Origin: TWA4 sp045121095
GTDB taxonomy: Bacteria; Bacillota; Clostridia; Lachnospirales; Lachnospiraceae
DNA length: 32,863 bases
Direction of reading: 5' to 3'
NCBI GenBank assembly: GCA_045121095.1
Contig: JBGVFN010000228.1
Span: forward strand, 1 to 32,863
Numbering within the stretch: position 1 is the stretch's first letter; the number at the start of each line of letters is the position of its first letter. The notes under the pieces were generated by a model that was not told the DNA's origin, did no database searches, and was given only the letters and a program-made list of their open reading frames with translations. This document shows positions 1 to 7,136 of this stretch, piece after piece. The position numbers and the translations under genes are program-made.

Positions 1-166
1 ATGTTAACGATGCCCAAACGTAGCTGACACTAAACTCTCGTCTTTCTTTACAGAAAGCCGCTCGTTAAGTGCCGACGTTTGACCAAAGGTCTCCTTAGCA
101 ATGTAGCTCTGTAATTCCGCCATTTACGTTTTTTATAAAAATTCAAACAAAGTTGGTGTAATACTA
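1..166. repeat. MITE-like element, copy 1 (left end cut by window)
   Basis: Positions 12-145 match the reverse complement of 23347-23481 with 4 substitutions and one 1-bp indel. The right end, 149-166 (AAAGTTGGTGTAATACTA), is a degenerate version of the 19-bp terminal repeat that bounds the complete copy at 23314-23579. The start of the window falls near the other end, so length cannot be measured here. Within it 15-21 pairs with 75-81 (CAAACGT/ACGTTTG), 28-35 with 64-71 (one A-A mismatch) and 42-47 with 52-57 (CTTTCT/AGAAAG, TTAC loop). It ends 26 bp before the start codon of the next gene. No transposase is nearby, so a non-autonomous element is inferred; a structured RNA leader is the alternative. 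Confidence 0.75.
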
Positions 167-192
167 ATATAGATATAAAAAGGGGTATTTTA

Positions 193-2493
193 ATGATGAA
201 ACAGAACAGCAAACGAATTCTTGCCTTATCCATGGCAGTATGTCTGCCTTTTATGCAGGTCATTTCTGCGGCTGCAGCACCTGCCGCAAGCTCTGAACTT
301 CCCTCCAAGCAGGAAGTGATTTACGCAAATCTGAATACAGATGGAACGCTTTCCGAGACTACCGTTGTAAATATCTGGGATCGGGAGAACAGCACAACCA
401 TCACGGACTATGGTAATTACAGCAGTGTGAAAAATCTGACTACCACGGATGAAATTGAATTTTCAAATGGCACAGTGAAAATTGATACGGAAAAAAGCAA
501 TGAAAAGCTTTACTATGAAGGTTCTCTTAATAACGCCCAGCTTCCCTGGAAGTTCCAGCTGCATTACTATATGGACGGTACGGAATATAGTGCTGAAGAA
601 CTGGCAGGGAAAAGCGGTGATCTGAAGATTACCATGAGTGTACGTAAAAACACCGCATGTCAGGGCACTTTCTTTGATAACTACGCATTACAGGCGTCCT
701 TTACGCTGGACACCAAACTTTGCCGCAATATTGAAGCAGAAGGAGCTACTGCAGCAAACGTAGGCAGTGATAAACAGCTGACCTATACTATTTTGCCGGG
801 AAAAGAAACCGACATCACCATTACGGCAGAAGTAACCGACTTTGAAATGGACGCTGTTGCCATCAACGGTATTCCCCTTTCTTTAAATGTAGAAGTGGAT
901 GATGAAGAACTGATGAGCCAGGTAACTGAACTTCTGGAAGGTATTGAACAGCTGGATGACGGCGCCGGCAAACTGCAGGATGGGATTTCCGAACTGCAGG
1001 ATGGCGCAGAAAGCGACCTGAAAAGCGGTGTTAATGAACTGAATGACGGCGCTTCTCAGCTGCAGGACGGTGCTTCCCAGTTAGAAGACGGGGGCAGCGC
1101 AGTAAAAGACGGTGCCTCTGAACTGAATGACGGTGCCGAAGCTCTGGAAAAAGGTCTTAAAACATTAAATCAGGGTATCGAACAGATTGAAGGCGGTCTT
1201 GCAGCACTGGATTCCAAATCCGCCGACCTGACCAACGGCTCCGCCCAGGTAAAATCTGCGTTAAAACAGATTCAGACTGCGTTAAATGCCATATCTGCTT
1301 CTTCTGAATCCATTGAACAACTGCTCAGCGCATCTGCTGCCATCAAACAGGGAATTTCTGATATTACCAGCGGTGTTACTGCACTGGAAGAAGGTGTCAG
1401 CTATCAGGCTTATAAAAACGTTATGAAACAAAATGGCCTGGATCTGGATGAGCTGAAAGCCGGAAATGATGCGGCTATGGAAAATCTGCAGGTATTGGAA
1501 GATAAACTAAGTGCAACTTCCAAACAATTGGATACTATGAAAGATGCAAGCACCAACGGGCTAACCAATATCATAACTACCCTAAAACAGGCTGGAATAG
1601 AACTGGATTCTACAACATCGGCTACTTTGAATGCCCAAATCCAAGCTCAAATCCAAGCTTTAGAAAACCAAGTTGAAGCACTAAAAGCGGAACTGACCCA
1701 ACAGACCGAACAAATATCAGATCTTCAAAAGCTCCTTCAGGGCAATAATGCCAATATTCAGGGAATCGAACAGTATCTGACCACTGTAAATGCCAATATC
1801 AAAGAGCTGGAAACCGGCGCAGCTGCACTGAAAGAAAGCTATAACCAGTTCGACCAGGCCATCGGTACTCTGGCAAACACTCTGGAAGATCTGCTGTATC
1901 AGGTTTCCGCCCTGACCGCTGCCATTAACACCCTCTCCAGCCAGTATGAAACACTGGACCAGGGCCTGAATGACTACACAGACGGTGTTTCCGCCATCGT
2001 AGCCGGATGTAAACAGGTCAGTGCAGGTGCAGAAGAACTGGTCTACGGAAGCAGTGAACTGACAAACGGTTCCTCCGCTCTGTACAATGGCACCGCTGAA
2101 CTGCTCACCGGTATCTCAGAATTTTACCAGGCCACCGGCACCCTCAAAGACGGCACCGGTCAGCTGGACGAAGGCGTAGCAGAACTTCTTGCAGGTATTT
2201 CCGCTTTATATGACGGATCCGGTGAATTAAAAGACGGAACCGCTCAGATGCGCGACGAAACCTCCGGTATGGACACAGAAATCTCCGATAAGATTGATGA
2301 ACTTCTGGCAACCATCTCCGGTGATAATACGGATATTACATCCTTCGTATCCGACAAAAATACCAACGTAGAAGCCGTTCAGTTTGTGATCCAGACCGCA
2401 GCAATCGAAATCCCCGAAGAACCGGAAGCAGAAGAAACCGTAGAAGAAGAACTTTCTTTCTGGGAAAAACTGCTGGCATTGTTTGGACTGTAA
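193..2493 (+). CDS. Secreted/anchored heptad-repeat (YhgE/Pip-type) coiled-coil protein
   Basis: 766 residues. Residues 1 to about 28 form a signal peptide (basic start, hydrophobic core, AAAA/P cleavage area). Residues about 30-250 are a beta-rich extracellular part. Residues about 251-330 and 590-690 carry many repeats of the form L-x-[DN]-G-[AST], the X-x-x-L-x-x-G heptads known from YhgE/Pip proteins and MMPL-associated partners. Between them (about 380-590) is a long coiled-coil segment. The C-terminus is an acidic EPEAEE-type linker followed by an amphipathic FWEKLLALFGL tail. There is no multi-span membrane domain, so it is not a full YhgE; an accessory to an export or envelope complex is inferred. 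The AGGGG ribosome site (181-185) sits 7 nt before the chosen ATG. A MITE copy lies directly upstream, and no MMPL transporter gene is visible beside it. Confidence 0.8.
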   Translation: MMKQNSKRILALSMAVCLPFMQVISAAAAPAASSELPSKQEVIYANLNTDGTLSETTVVNIWDRENSTTITDYGNYSSVKNLTTTDEIEFSNGTVKIDTEKSNEKLYYEGSLNNAQLPWKFQLHYYMDGTEYSAEELAGKSGDLKITMSVRKNTACQGTFFDNYALQASFTLDTKLCRNIEAEGATAANVGSDKQLTYTILPGKETDITITAEVTDFEMDAVAINGIPLSLNVEVDDEELMSQVTELLEGIEQLDDGAGKLQDGISELQDGAESDLKSGVNELNDGASQLQDGASQLEDGGSAVKDGASELNDGAEALEKGLKTLNQGIEQIEGGLAALDSKSADLTNGSAQVKSALKQIQTALNAISASSESIEQLLSASAAIKQGISDITSGVTALEEGVSYQAYKNVMKQNGLDLDELKAGNDAAMENLQVLEDKLSATSKQLDTMKDASTNGLTNIITTLKQAGIELDSTTSATLNAQIQAQIQALENQVEALKAELTQQTEQISDLQKLLQGNNANIQGIEQYLTTVNANIKELETGAAALKESYNQFDQAIGTLANTLEDLLYQVSALTAAINTLSSQYETLDQGLNDYTDGVSAIVAGCKQVSAGAEELVYGSSELTNGSSALYNGTAELLTGISEFYQATGTLKDGTGQLDEGVAELLAGISALYDGSGELKDGTAQMRDETSGMDTEISDKIDELLATISGDNTDITSFVSDKNTNVEAVQFVIQTAAIEIPEEPEAEETVEEELSFWEKLLALFGL

Positions 2494-2546
2494 GGATTAT
2501 AAAATATAAATTACAAACTTCTCTTTAAAGATTGGGATAAAAAAAG

Positions 2547-2592
2547 AACTGCTTATGGTAACTGATAAATACCATAGGCAGTTTCTTTTTTA
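2547..2592 (+). terminator. Intrinsic terminator after heptad-repeat gene
   Basis: A 14-bp stem, 2547-2560 with 2570-2583 (one G-T wobble), with a 9-nt loop, followed by a T-rich run. An A-run precedes the stem, so it can also act on the minus strand behind the small gene at 2609-2785. Confidence 0.85.
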
Positions 2593-2608
2593 TTTTCCAA
2601 ATTTTGAT

Positions 2609-2785
2609 TTAAATCTGCTTTCTCACAACCGCATACTCATCCCCGGATTTAAAATACGGGCAGGTCCGATAATGTCCCTGTGATAATTTCGCCACATCAT
2701 CTTCATCCATATACACGTCGCAATAATACGCTTCATCCTCTTCATCGTATGTATAATACGCACAATATTCACAATTATAATCCAT
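2609..2785 (-). CDS. Small cysteine-containing protein, DUF6472-like
   Basis: 58 residues, beginning MDYNCEYCAYYTYDEEDEAY and ending RKQI. It has Cys5, Cys8, Cys22 and Cys42, a tetra-Cys arrangement compatible with a small zinc or Fe-S knuckle, and a very acidic centre. The pattern C-x2-C ... Y-x-C ... C-P-[YF] ... EY-x-VV-R-K/H-Q is what I recall for the short DUF6472 family of Lachnospiraceae; that assignment is from memory. A good ribosome site (AAAGGTG) lies before the ATG. It stands alone, tail-to-tail with the heptad-repeat gene and sharing the bidirectional terminator at 2547-2592. Function is unknown. Confidence 0.7.
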   Translation of the reverse strand: MDYNCEYCAYYTYDEEDEAYYCDVYMDEDDVAKLSQGHYRTCPYFKSGDEYAVVRKQI

Positions 2786-2866
2786 AAATTACACCTTTCT
2801 CATTTCGTTCATCACACGACATGATAAATCTTAACATCCACACTACAGAATTTCAAGACGCAACGA

Positions 2867-2899
2867 AAAAATGCAGCTGTCGGATTCAGCTGCATTTTT
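2867..2899. terminator. Bidirectional terminator hairpin
   Basis: A perfect 13-bp stem, AAAAATGCAGCTG (2867-2879) with CAGCTGCATTTTT (2887-2899), and a 7-nt loop. The A and T runs make it symmetric. It stands about 80 bp upstream of the 2609-2785 gene and does not directly follow a recognised gene. No supported gene was found from 2900 to 3170. Confidence 0.75.
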
Positions 2900-3031
2900 C
2901 AGAGAAGATTCACTATGAAAAAAGAAAGAAAACTTATTGTCATGCTGTGGTCCCCATCACAGCACCGATGAGGAAACTGGTCTGTGATTTCCTTCATCTG
3001 CCCTAAAGTATACAGGAGAAATATGGACATT

Positions 3032-3060
3032 TTGTGAACGAATTCTTTTCATTTTATAAA
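3032..3060 (+). promoter_or_regulatory. Candidate sigma-A promoter upstream of aldo/keto reductase
   Basis: TTGTGA (3032-3037), 17-bp spacer, TATAAA (3055-3060). It lies about 185 bp before the start codon. An extended -10 (TGATATACT, 3168-3176) closer to the gene is an alternative; it touches the repeat fragment at 3176. Confidence 0.4.
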
Positions 3061-3175
3061 GTTCATAAACTTGAAATTACTTTTTAACAAAAAAGCTGTT
3101 AATAATTCTAACGAATTTGGCAGCATCTCAATAACCACCTGTTTTCGGTGCAAAAAAAGCGTTTCCATGATATAC

Positions 3176-3227
3176 TAGAGCGTGTTTGAAAAATCATTCA
3201 CGCAGTCATGCTTGGCTGAATAGTTAC
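3176..3227. repeat. Truncated copy of the 168-bp MITE end, joined to a TGAATAGTTAC repeat
   Basis: Positions 3176-3207 match the reverse complement of 31921-31952 at 31 of 32 bases, that is one end of the MITE at 31785-31952. Immediately after comes a small hairpin (CAGTCA/TGGCTG, 3203-3218) running into GCTGAATAGTTAC, which recurs in the hairpin at 28398-28426. Confidence 0.7.
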
Positions 3228-3250
3228 TAAAAATATCCGGAGGAAATTTC

Positions 3251-4543
3251 ATGAGTTTTGGAAACAAATCACTTGGCTCACATAAAACAAGTAAATCAGA
3301 TCAGACAAATAGATCAAATAAAGCAAACAAATTAAACAATAACCAAAAAGCTGCAAAACCAACCGCTCCCATGCTCTACCGCAAAGACAAAAAAGGTACA
3401 GACCTTTCTATTTTAGGCTACGGCTGCCTTCGTTTCAGTAAGAAACACGGCCAGATCGACCTGAAGAAAACGGAAAAGGAAATCCTGGCTGCCATTGACG
3501 CAGGAGTGAATTATTTTGATACGGCTTATGTATACAGCGGAAGTGAAGCTGCTCTGGGTACGATTCTGGAACGCAATCATGTACGCGACAAAGTTTATAT
3601 TGCCACAAAACTGCCCCATTATATGATCAAATCCAAAGCAGGCATGGAACGTTGTTTCCAGGAAGAGTTGAAGCGTCTGAAAACAGACCACATCGACTAT
3701 TATCTCATGCATATGCTGACTGATCTTCCCACCTGGAAAAAGCTTTGTTCCATGGGAATTGATGACTGGATTCAGGAAAAACTGGCAAATGGACAGATTG
3801 GCAGTATCGGCTTCTCCTATCATGGAAACACCGCCAACTTTATGGAATTGATCGATGCCTATGACTGGGATTTCTGCCAGATTCAGTATAATTATATGGA
3901 TGAACACACCCAGGCAGGAAGAAAGGGACTTCAATATGCCGCTTCCAAAGGAATTCCTGTCATTATTATGGAACCTCTCCGGGGCGGCCGTCTGGTCAAT
4001 CTTCTCCCCGAATCTGCAAGACAGTTATTCGCTGAAGCCCAAAAATCCCCTGCTTCCACCGCATTTCGTTGGTTGTGGGATCAGCCGGAAGTTACCGTTG
4101 TATTGTCCGGCATGAATTCCTTAAAAATGGTAATAGAAAACATCGCCTGTGCTTCCCATTCTCCCGTGGGCTGCCTGACACGTAAGGAAAAAGATTTGAT
4201 CGAGCAGGTGAAACAGGAAATCAGCAAAAAAATCAAAGTGGGCTGCACCGGCTGCGGCTACTGCATGCCCTGTCCCCACCATGTAGATATCCCCGGTGTT
4301 TTCCGCTGCTACAACGAAATCTACACCGACAACCTGAAAACCGGCAGAAAAGAATACCTCCAGTGCATGGCTTTCCGCAAACAGCCCCATAGTGCCTCCA
4401 ACTGCGTTGGCTGCGGCAAATGTGAAAAACACTGTCCTCAGGGCATTGAAATTCGTAAGGAATTGAAAAATGCCGCCGCAGAACTGGAAACACCGAAATA
4501 TAAGCTGTTCTGTAAGGCAATTTCGCTGTTTAAATTGTGGTAG
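3251..4543 (+). CDS. Aldo/keto reductase with C-terminal 2x[4Fe-4S] ferredoxin domain
   Basis: 430 residues. Residues 1-40 are a polar Lys/Asn/Ser-rich extension. Residues about 41-310 are an aldo/keto reductase barrel with the usual tetrad visible: Asp90 and Tyr95 (FDTAYVY), Lys120 (IATKLP) and His154 (YLMH). Residues about 330-400 hold two cysteine sets, C332-x2-C335-x2-C338-x2-C341 and C385-x2-C388-x2-C391-x3-C395-P, the second a classic [4Fe-4S] site. Such fusions are widespread in anaerobic Clostridia and are thought to be NAD(P)H- or ferredoxin-linked oxidoreductases; the substrate is unknown. GGAGGA (3239-3244) with 6-nt spacing supports this start although the barrel begins near Met41. 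It stands alone, convergent with the toxin-immunity operon and sharing a terminator with it. Confidence 0.9.
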   Translation: MSFGNKSLGSHKTSKSDQTNRSNKANKLNNNQKAAKPTAPMLYRKDKKGTDLSILGYGCLRFSKKHGQIDLKKTEKEILAAIDAGVNYFDTAYVYSGSEAALGTILERNHVRDKVYIATKLPHYMIKSKAGMERCFQEELKRLKTDHIDYYLMHMLTDLPTWKKLCSMGIDDWIQEKLANGQIGSIGFSYHGNTANFMELIDAYDWDFCQIQYNYMDEHTQAGRKGLQYAASKGIPVIIMEPLRGGRLVNLLPESARQLFAEAQKSPASTAFRWLWDQPEVTVVLSGMNSLKMVIENIACASHSPVGCLTRKEKDLIEQVKQEISKKIKVGCTGCGYCMPCPHHVDIPGVFRCYNEIYTDNLKTGRKEYLQCMAFRKQPHSASNCVGCGKCEKHCPQGIEIRKELKNAAAELETPKYKLFCKAISLFKLW

Positions 4544-4635
4544 AGGGGATGAGAATTGCACCTGTCTAAATGATAGGAGAGTATACAAAGACTTCATTAT
4601 TTAAACTGTAAGAAAGTATACCGAAATTCCACTGT

Positions 4636-4696
4636 AAAAAAAGCACTCGGCAATTCAAAAGTTAATCAGTCTTTGAATTGTTAAGTGCTTTTTTTA
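4636..4696. terminator. Bidirectional terminator between convergent operons
   Basis: The outer stem (A-run plus GCACT, 4636-4647, with AGTGC plus T-run, 4684-4694) and the inner stem CAATTCAAA/TTTGAATTG (4651-4659 with 4672-4680) are separated by a small internal loop. T-runs exist on both strands, serving the aldo/keto reductase and the immunity operon. It is related in sequence to the terminator at 15006-15063. Confidence 0.85.
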
Positions 4697-4700
4697 TCGT

Positions 4701-5555
4701 TCATTTTATAGACGATTCTTCACATGAAAACACCGGTAAAAATTGATATGGATGATTACAATATTTTTTTATAATATCATGCAGTTTTTTATTAATGATA
4801 AGCGTACGTAATCCATAACTGGTATCCTGTGTATAATTTACAGGTTCTAACTGATCAACAATATCTTTTGATATAAATTTATGCACATAATGATACTGTC
4901 CTTCTGATTGTATATAATTTGTTGATCCACACTTTCCGCATGTTCCATCAATTTTCAAATTACCATCTACATATTTTCCGGAGGGAATAATATATTCACC
5001 ATCCAATTCATATCCTAAAATATCCTTTTTGGAACTATAAACCGGGAAAAAATAATCCTTGGAAATTCCTTCTGACAATAATGCCTCATACAATTTGGGC
5101 GTAACAACATACCCATCACCATTATCAGGAATTGCTGCCAGTTCATATTTATCAAAATTTTTCTTCAGAAAACCTCTGGAATTTACAAAACGGTATTTGT
5201 TTAACTTGCTGGTATTGCAGCAACAACATGTGCATCCATTATATCGCATTGTTCTGCTGCTGGATTCAATACAATAAGGCTTTCTGAACACAGGGATAAA
5301 GGCGACCGCACCTGCTGCTTCTTCTGTATAATCCGCAAAGTAATCCCAAATATGAAAAGAAACATCTTCTGGATATTCATGAACAAATTTTATAATACGA
5401 TCAAATAATGGATCTGAATCCTCTATCTGATAAATATCTTTTAACAAAACCTGTTCTCCAGTTTTATATGCTTCTAACTCTTCTAAAAATAAATTCATTT
5501 TTTTCAAAGCTGCTTCTGATATTGTATTATTTTCATATAACTGAAATTCAATCAC
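4701..5555 (-). CDS. Probable immunity protein with cysteine cluster (RHS locus, second immunity gene)
   Basis: 284 residues. It has an unusual cysteine-rich segment (C108, C110-C113) and a CGKCG knuckle at 206-210, suggesting bound zinc. The part YVVTPKLYEALLSEGI...YFFPVY (149-172) faintly resembles Imm11/DUF1629 and double-CxxCG polymorphic-toxin immunity proteins; this is a weak, memory-based resemblance. A stretch near the C-terminus (249-263) resembles residues 256-270 of the neighbouring 466-residue protein, so the two may share a module. It is the last gene of the minus-strand toxin locus and is AT-rich like the toxin tip. The start is a GTG at 5555; its best ribosome site (GGGAG) is about 18 nt away, so the start is uncertain. 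An unrelated cargo gene cannot be excluded. Confidence 0.65.
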   Translation of the reverse strand: MIEFQLYENNTISEAALKKMNLFLEELEAYKTGEQVLLKDIYQIEDSDPLFDRIIKFVHEYPEDVSFHIWDYFADYTEEAAGAVAFIPVFRKPYCIESSSRTMRYNGCTCCCCNTSKLNKYRFVNSRGFLKKNFDKYELAAIPDNGDGYVVTPKLYEALLSEGISKDYFFPVYSSKKDILGYELDGEYIIPSGKYVDGNLKIDGTCGKCGSTNYIQSEGQYHYVHKFISKDIVDQLEPVNYTQDTSYGLRTLIINKKLHDIIKKYCNHPYQFLPVFSCEESSIK

Positions 5556-5601
5556 TATTTTTATAAAAGTACACTCCCTTTCCCAATCTCTTTGATCGGC
5601 C

Positions 5602-7002
5602 TTATAAATTGTTATCTGTTATGGCATCATACATATAGTACTCCAAACTGCTCCATCTCATAACAAAATTAGGATCTCCTATATGATATCGCACAACTGA
5701 ATTATCTGCCATTAAAAGAATATATTCTCCATCACTACATTTGCCAAACAGTACACTATTTTCTAAAAAATCAACATTTGCCTCATATTTATGTTCCAAA
5801 TGAAATATTTCTGCAGCATCTTTTAATTCTTCAACGGTATAAAAATAATATTCATCAGATAACCAACCACCATTTGATATTTTATAATAATCTAACAAAC
5901 GATTATCAGGCAGCAATTTTTCATTTGTGCTGGTCAGTCCTCTATTAAGGCAGCCCAATTGATGCTTTTTAGCCTTTTTTAACAGCGAAACAACCTTCTT
6001 TTTTGTAATGTTCATCTGGGGCCTATTTCTTTTTTTAACAGCCTCATATTGTTCGGCATAATACTCTTTTATAGATTTTGGAAGTATATAGTTATCCAGT
6101 TCTGTCACACACAAACCGAGGGGAGAAGACTCAATATTACGTTCCGTAAGAAAAACCGCTTCAAAATTAGATTCCTTTGCTAATTTTTCATTTATCAGTA
6201 AATCTCGAACCTTCTTTCGAACTAACAAGGTATTTATAAAAAATGATTTTTTTTCAACAAAGACGCCCGCAATATCGGCTTCTGGAAGAGTATCCTTACT
6301 AAACATCAACGGAAATCGTACTTTAATTTGCTTGCATCCTTCCCATATTAATGAGGCCTTTTTCCCAAAAGCAGTAATATTGCGAGACATAAATTCCATT
6401 TTTTTGCGTCTTCTATATAGTTCGTCAGTGAAACACCATGAAATAAAATTGGATGGCATTGCATAAAAATATTGAGCCGCATCATATCTTCCAGTATCCT
6501 GAACCCACATATATTCCAGCCCCGTAATTTTATGCTCCTGTAATACATTTACAACTGATTGACGAAACATCATAAAAGGTTCTCTTTCAATTATGCTATC
6601 AAGAGGAGACAATTTGAATGCCTTGATACTGTCTAAATAGTATATCTTTTTTCCAACCTTTATTTCTTCATCTTCGATAACATCTGAATCACCAATATCT
6701 ATCATATCTTTTAAAAGATACCAGTCACTTTCATATTGAGAATTCAATAACAATTGATATTCTCCACGAATTTCTACATTTTCCTCTTTCGCTTTCATAA
6801 AAATCCGCTCTAATAACGATTCAGATAAACCTTGTTCCAACGTACACCAGCCAGCAGTGTTACATTTCAAACCAAAACTTTTTACAAAATCTCTACTATA
6901 TGTATAAGCTTTCTCATCAAACAACTTACGATTATCAGCAATCCACCGAAATTGTTCATCCACACAAGAATCATTTACTTCATTTCCATCAAAGAAAAAC
7001 AT
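5602..7002 (-). CDS. Two-part immunity-type protein with C-terminal SUKH (SMI1/KNR4) domain
   Basis: 466 residues. Residues about 362-462 look like a SUKH/SMI1-KNR4 domain: LLPDNRLLDYYKISNGGW at the front, an FYTVEEL segment, then SVLFG-x-C-SDGEYILL and a terminal SLEYYMYDA helix. SUKH is a common immunity superfamily against secreted nuclease toxins. The first 330 residues are unrecognised, with a middle stretch (INTLLVRKKVRDLLI, 256-270) similar to the C-terminal part of the 284-residue neighbour. It lies directly downstream of the RHS toxin gene, 134 bp from its stop, and 46 bp before the 284-residue gene. The AGGAG site is well placed before the ATG at 7002. The spacer carries a candidate promoter and an inverted repeat, so it may be expressed separately from the toxin. 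Neutralising the RHS tip is inferred from position and domain. Confidence 0.75.
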   Translation of the reverse strand: MFFFDGNEVNDSCVDEQFRWIADNRKLFDEKAYTYSRDFVKSFGLKCNTAGWCTLEQGLSESLLERIFMKAKEENVEIRGEYQLLLNSQYESDWYLLKDMIDIGDSDVIEDEEIKVGKKIYYLDSIKAFKLSPLDSIIEREPFMMFRQSVVNVLQEHKITGLEYMWVQDTGRYDAAQYFYAMPSNFISWCFTDELYRRRKKMEFMSRNITAFGKKASLIWEGCKQIKVRFPLMFSKDTLPEADIAGVFVEKKSFFINTLLVRKKVRDLLINEKLAKESNFEAVFLTERNIESSPLGLCVTELDNYILPKSIKEYYAEQYEAVKKRNRPQMNITKKKVVSLLKKAKKHQLGCLNRGLTSTNEKLLPDNRLLDYYKISNGGWLSDEYYFYTVEELKDAAEIFHLEHKYEANVDFLENSVLFGKCSDGEYILLMADNSVVRYHIGDPNFVMRWSSLEYYMYDAITDNNL

Positions 7003-7033
7003 ATCTCTTCTCCTATAAGAATCATCTACTTAT

Positions 7034-7097
7034 ATTATATATCCAAAGATATGTTACACTACAATTATTCCAATTTTACTAATGCAACATATCTTTG
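7034..7097 (-). promoter_or_regulatory. Candidate immunity-gene promoter with spaced inverted-repeat operator
   Basis: On the minus strand, TTGTAG (7059-7064) lies 17 bp before TATATA (7036-7041); TATAAT at 7034-7039 is an alternative -10 with 19-bp spacing. A perfect 12-bp inverted repeat, CAAAGATATGTT (7044-7055) and AACATATCTTTG (7086-7097), has one arm inside the promoter spacer and the other upstream. Arm centres are 42 bp apart. Confidence 0.4.
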
Positions 7098-7136
7098 TTA
7101 TAATTTCAGCAAAATTTCGTATACCGTATAATAATA

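Noticed and set aside
951..1180. Direct repeats in the heptad-repeat gene as a possible CRISPR or satellite
   Set aside because: They keep the reading frame and encode L-x-[DN]-G-A heptads.
2821..3006. 61-codon plus-strand ORF
   Set aside because: It runs through the perfect terminator hairpin at 2867-2899, has no ribosome site and no recognisable protein features.
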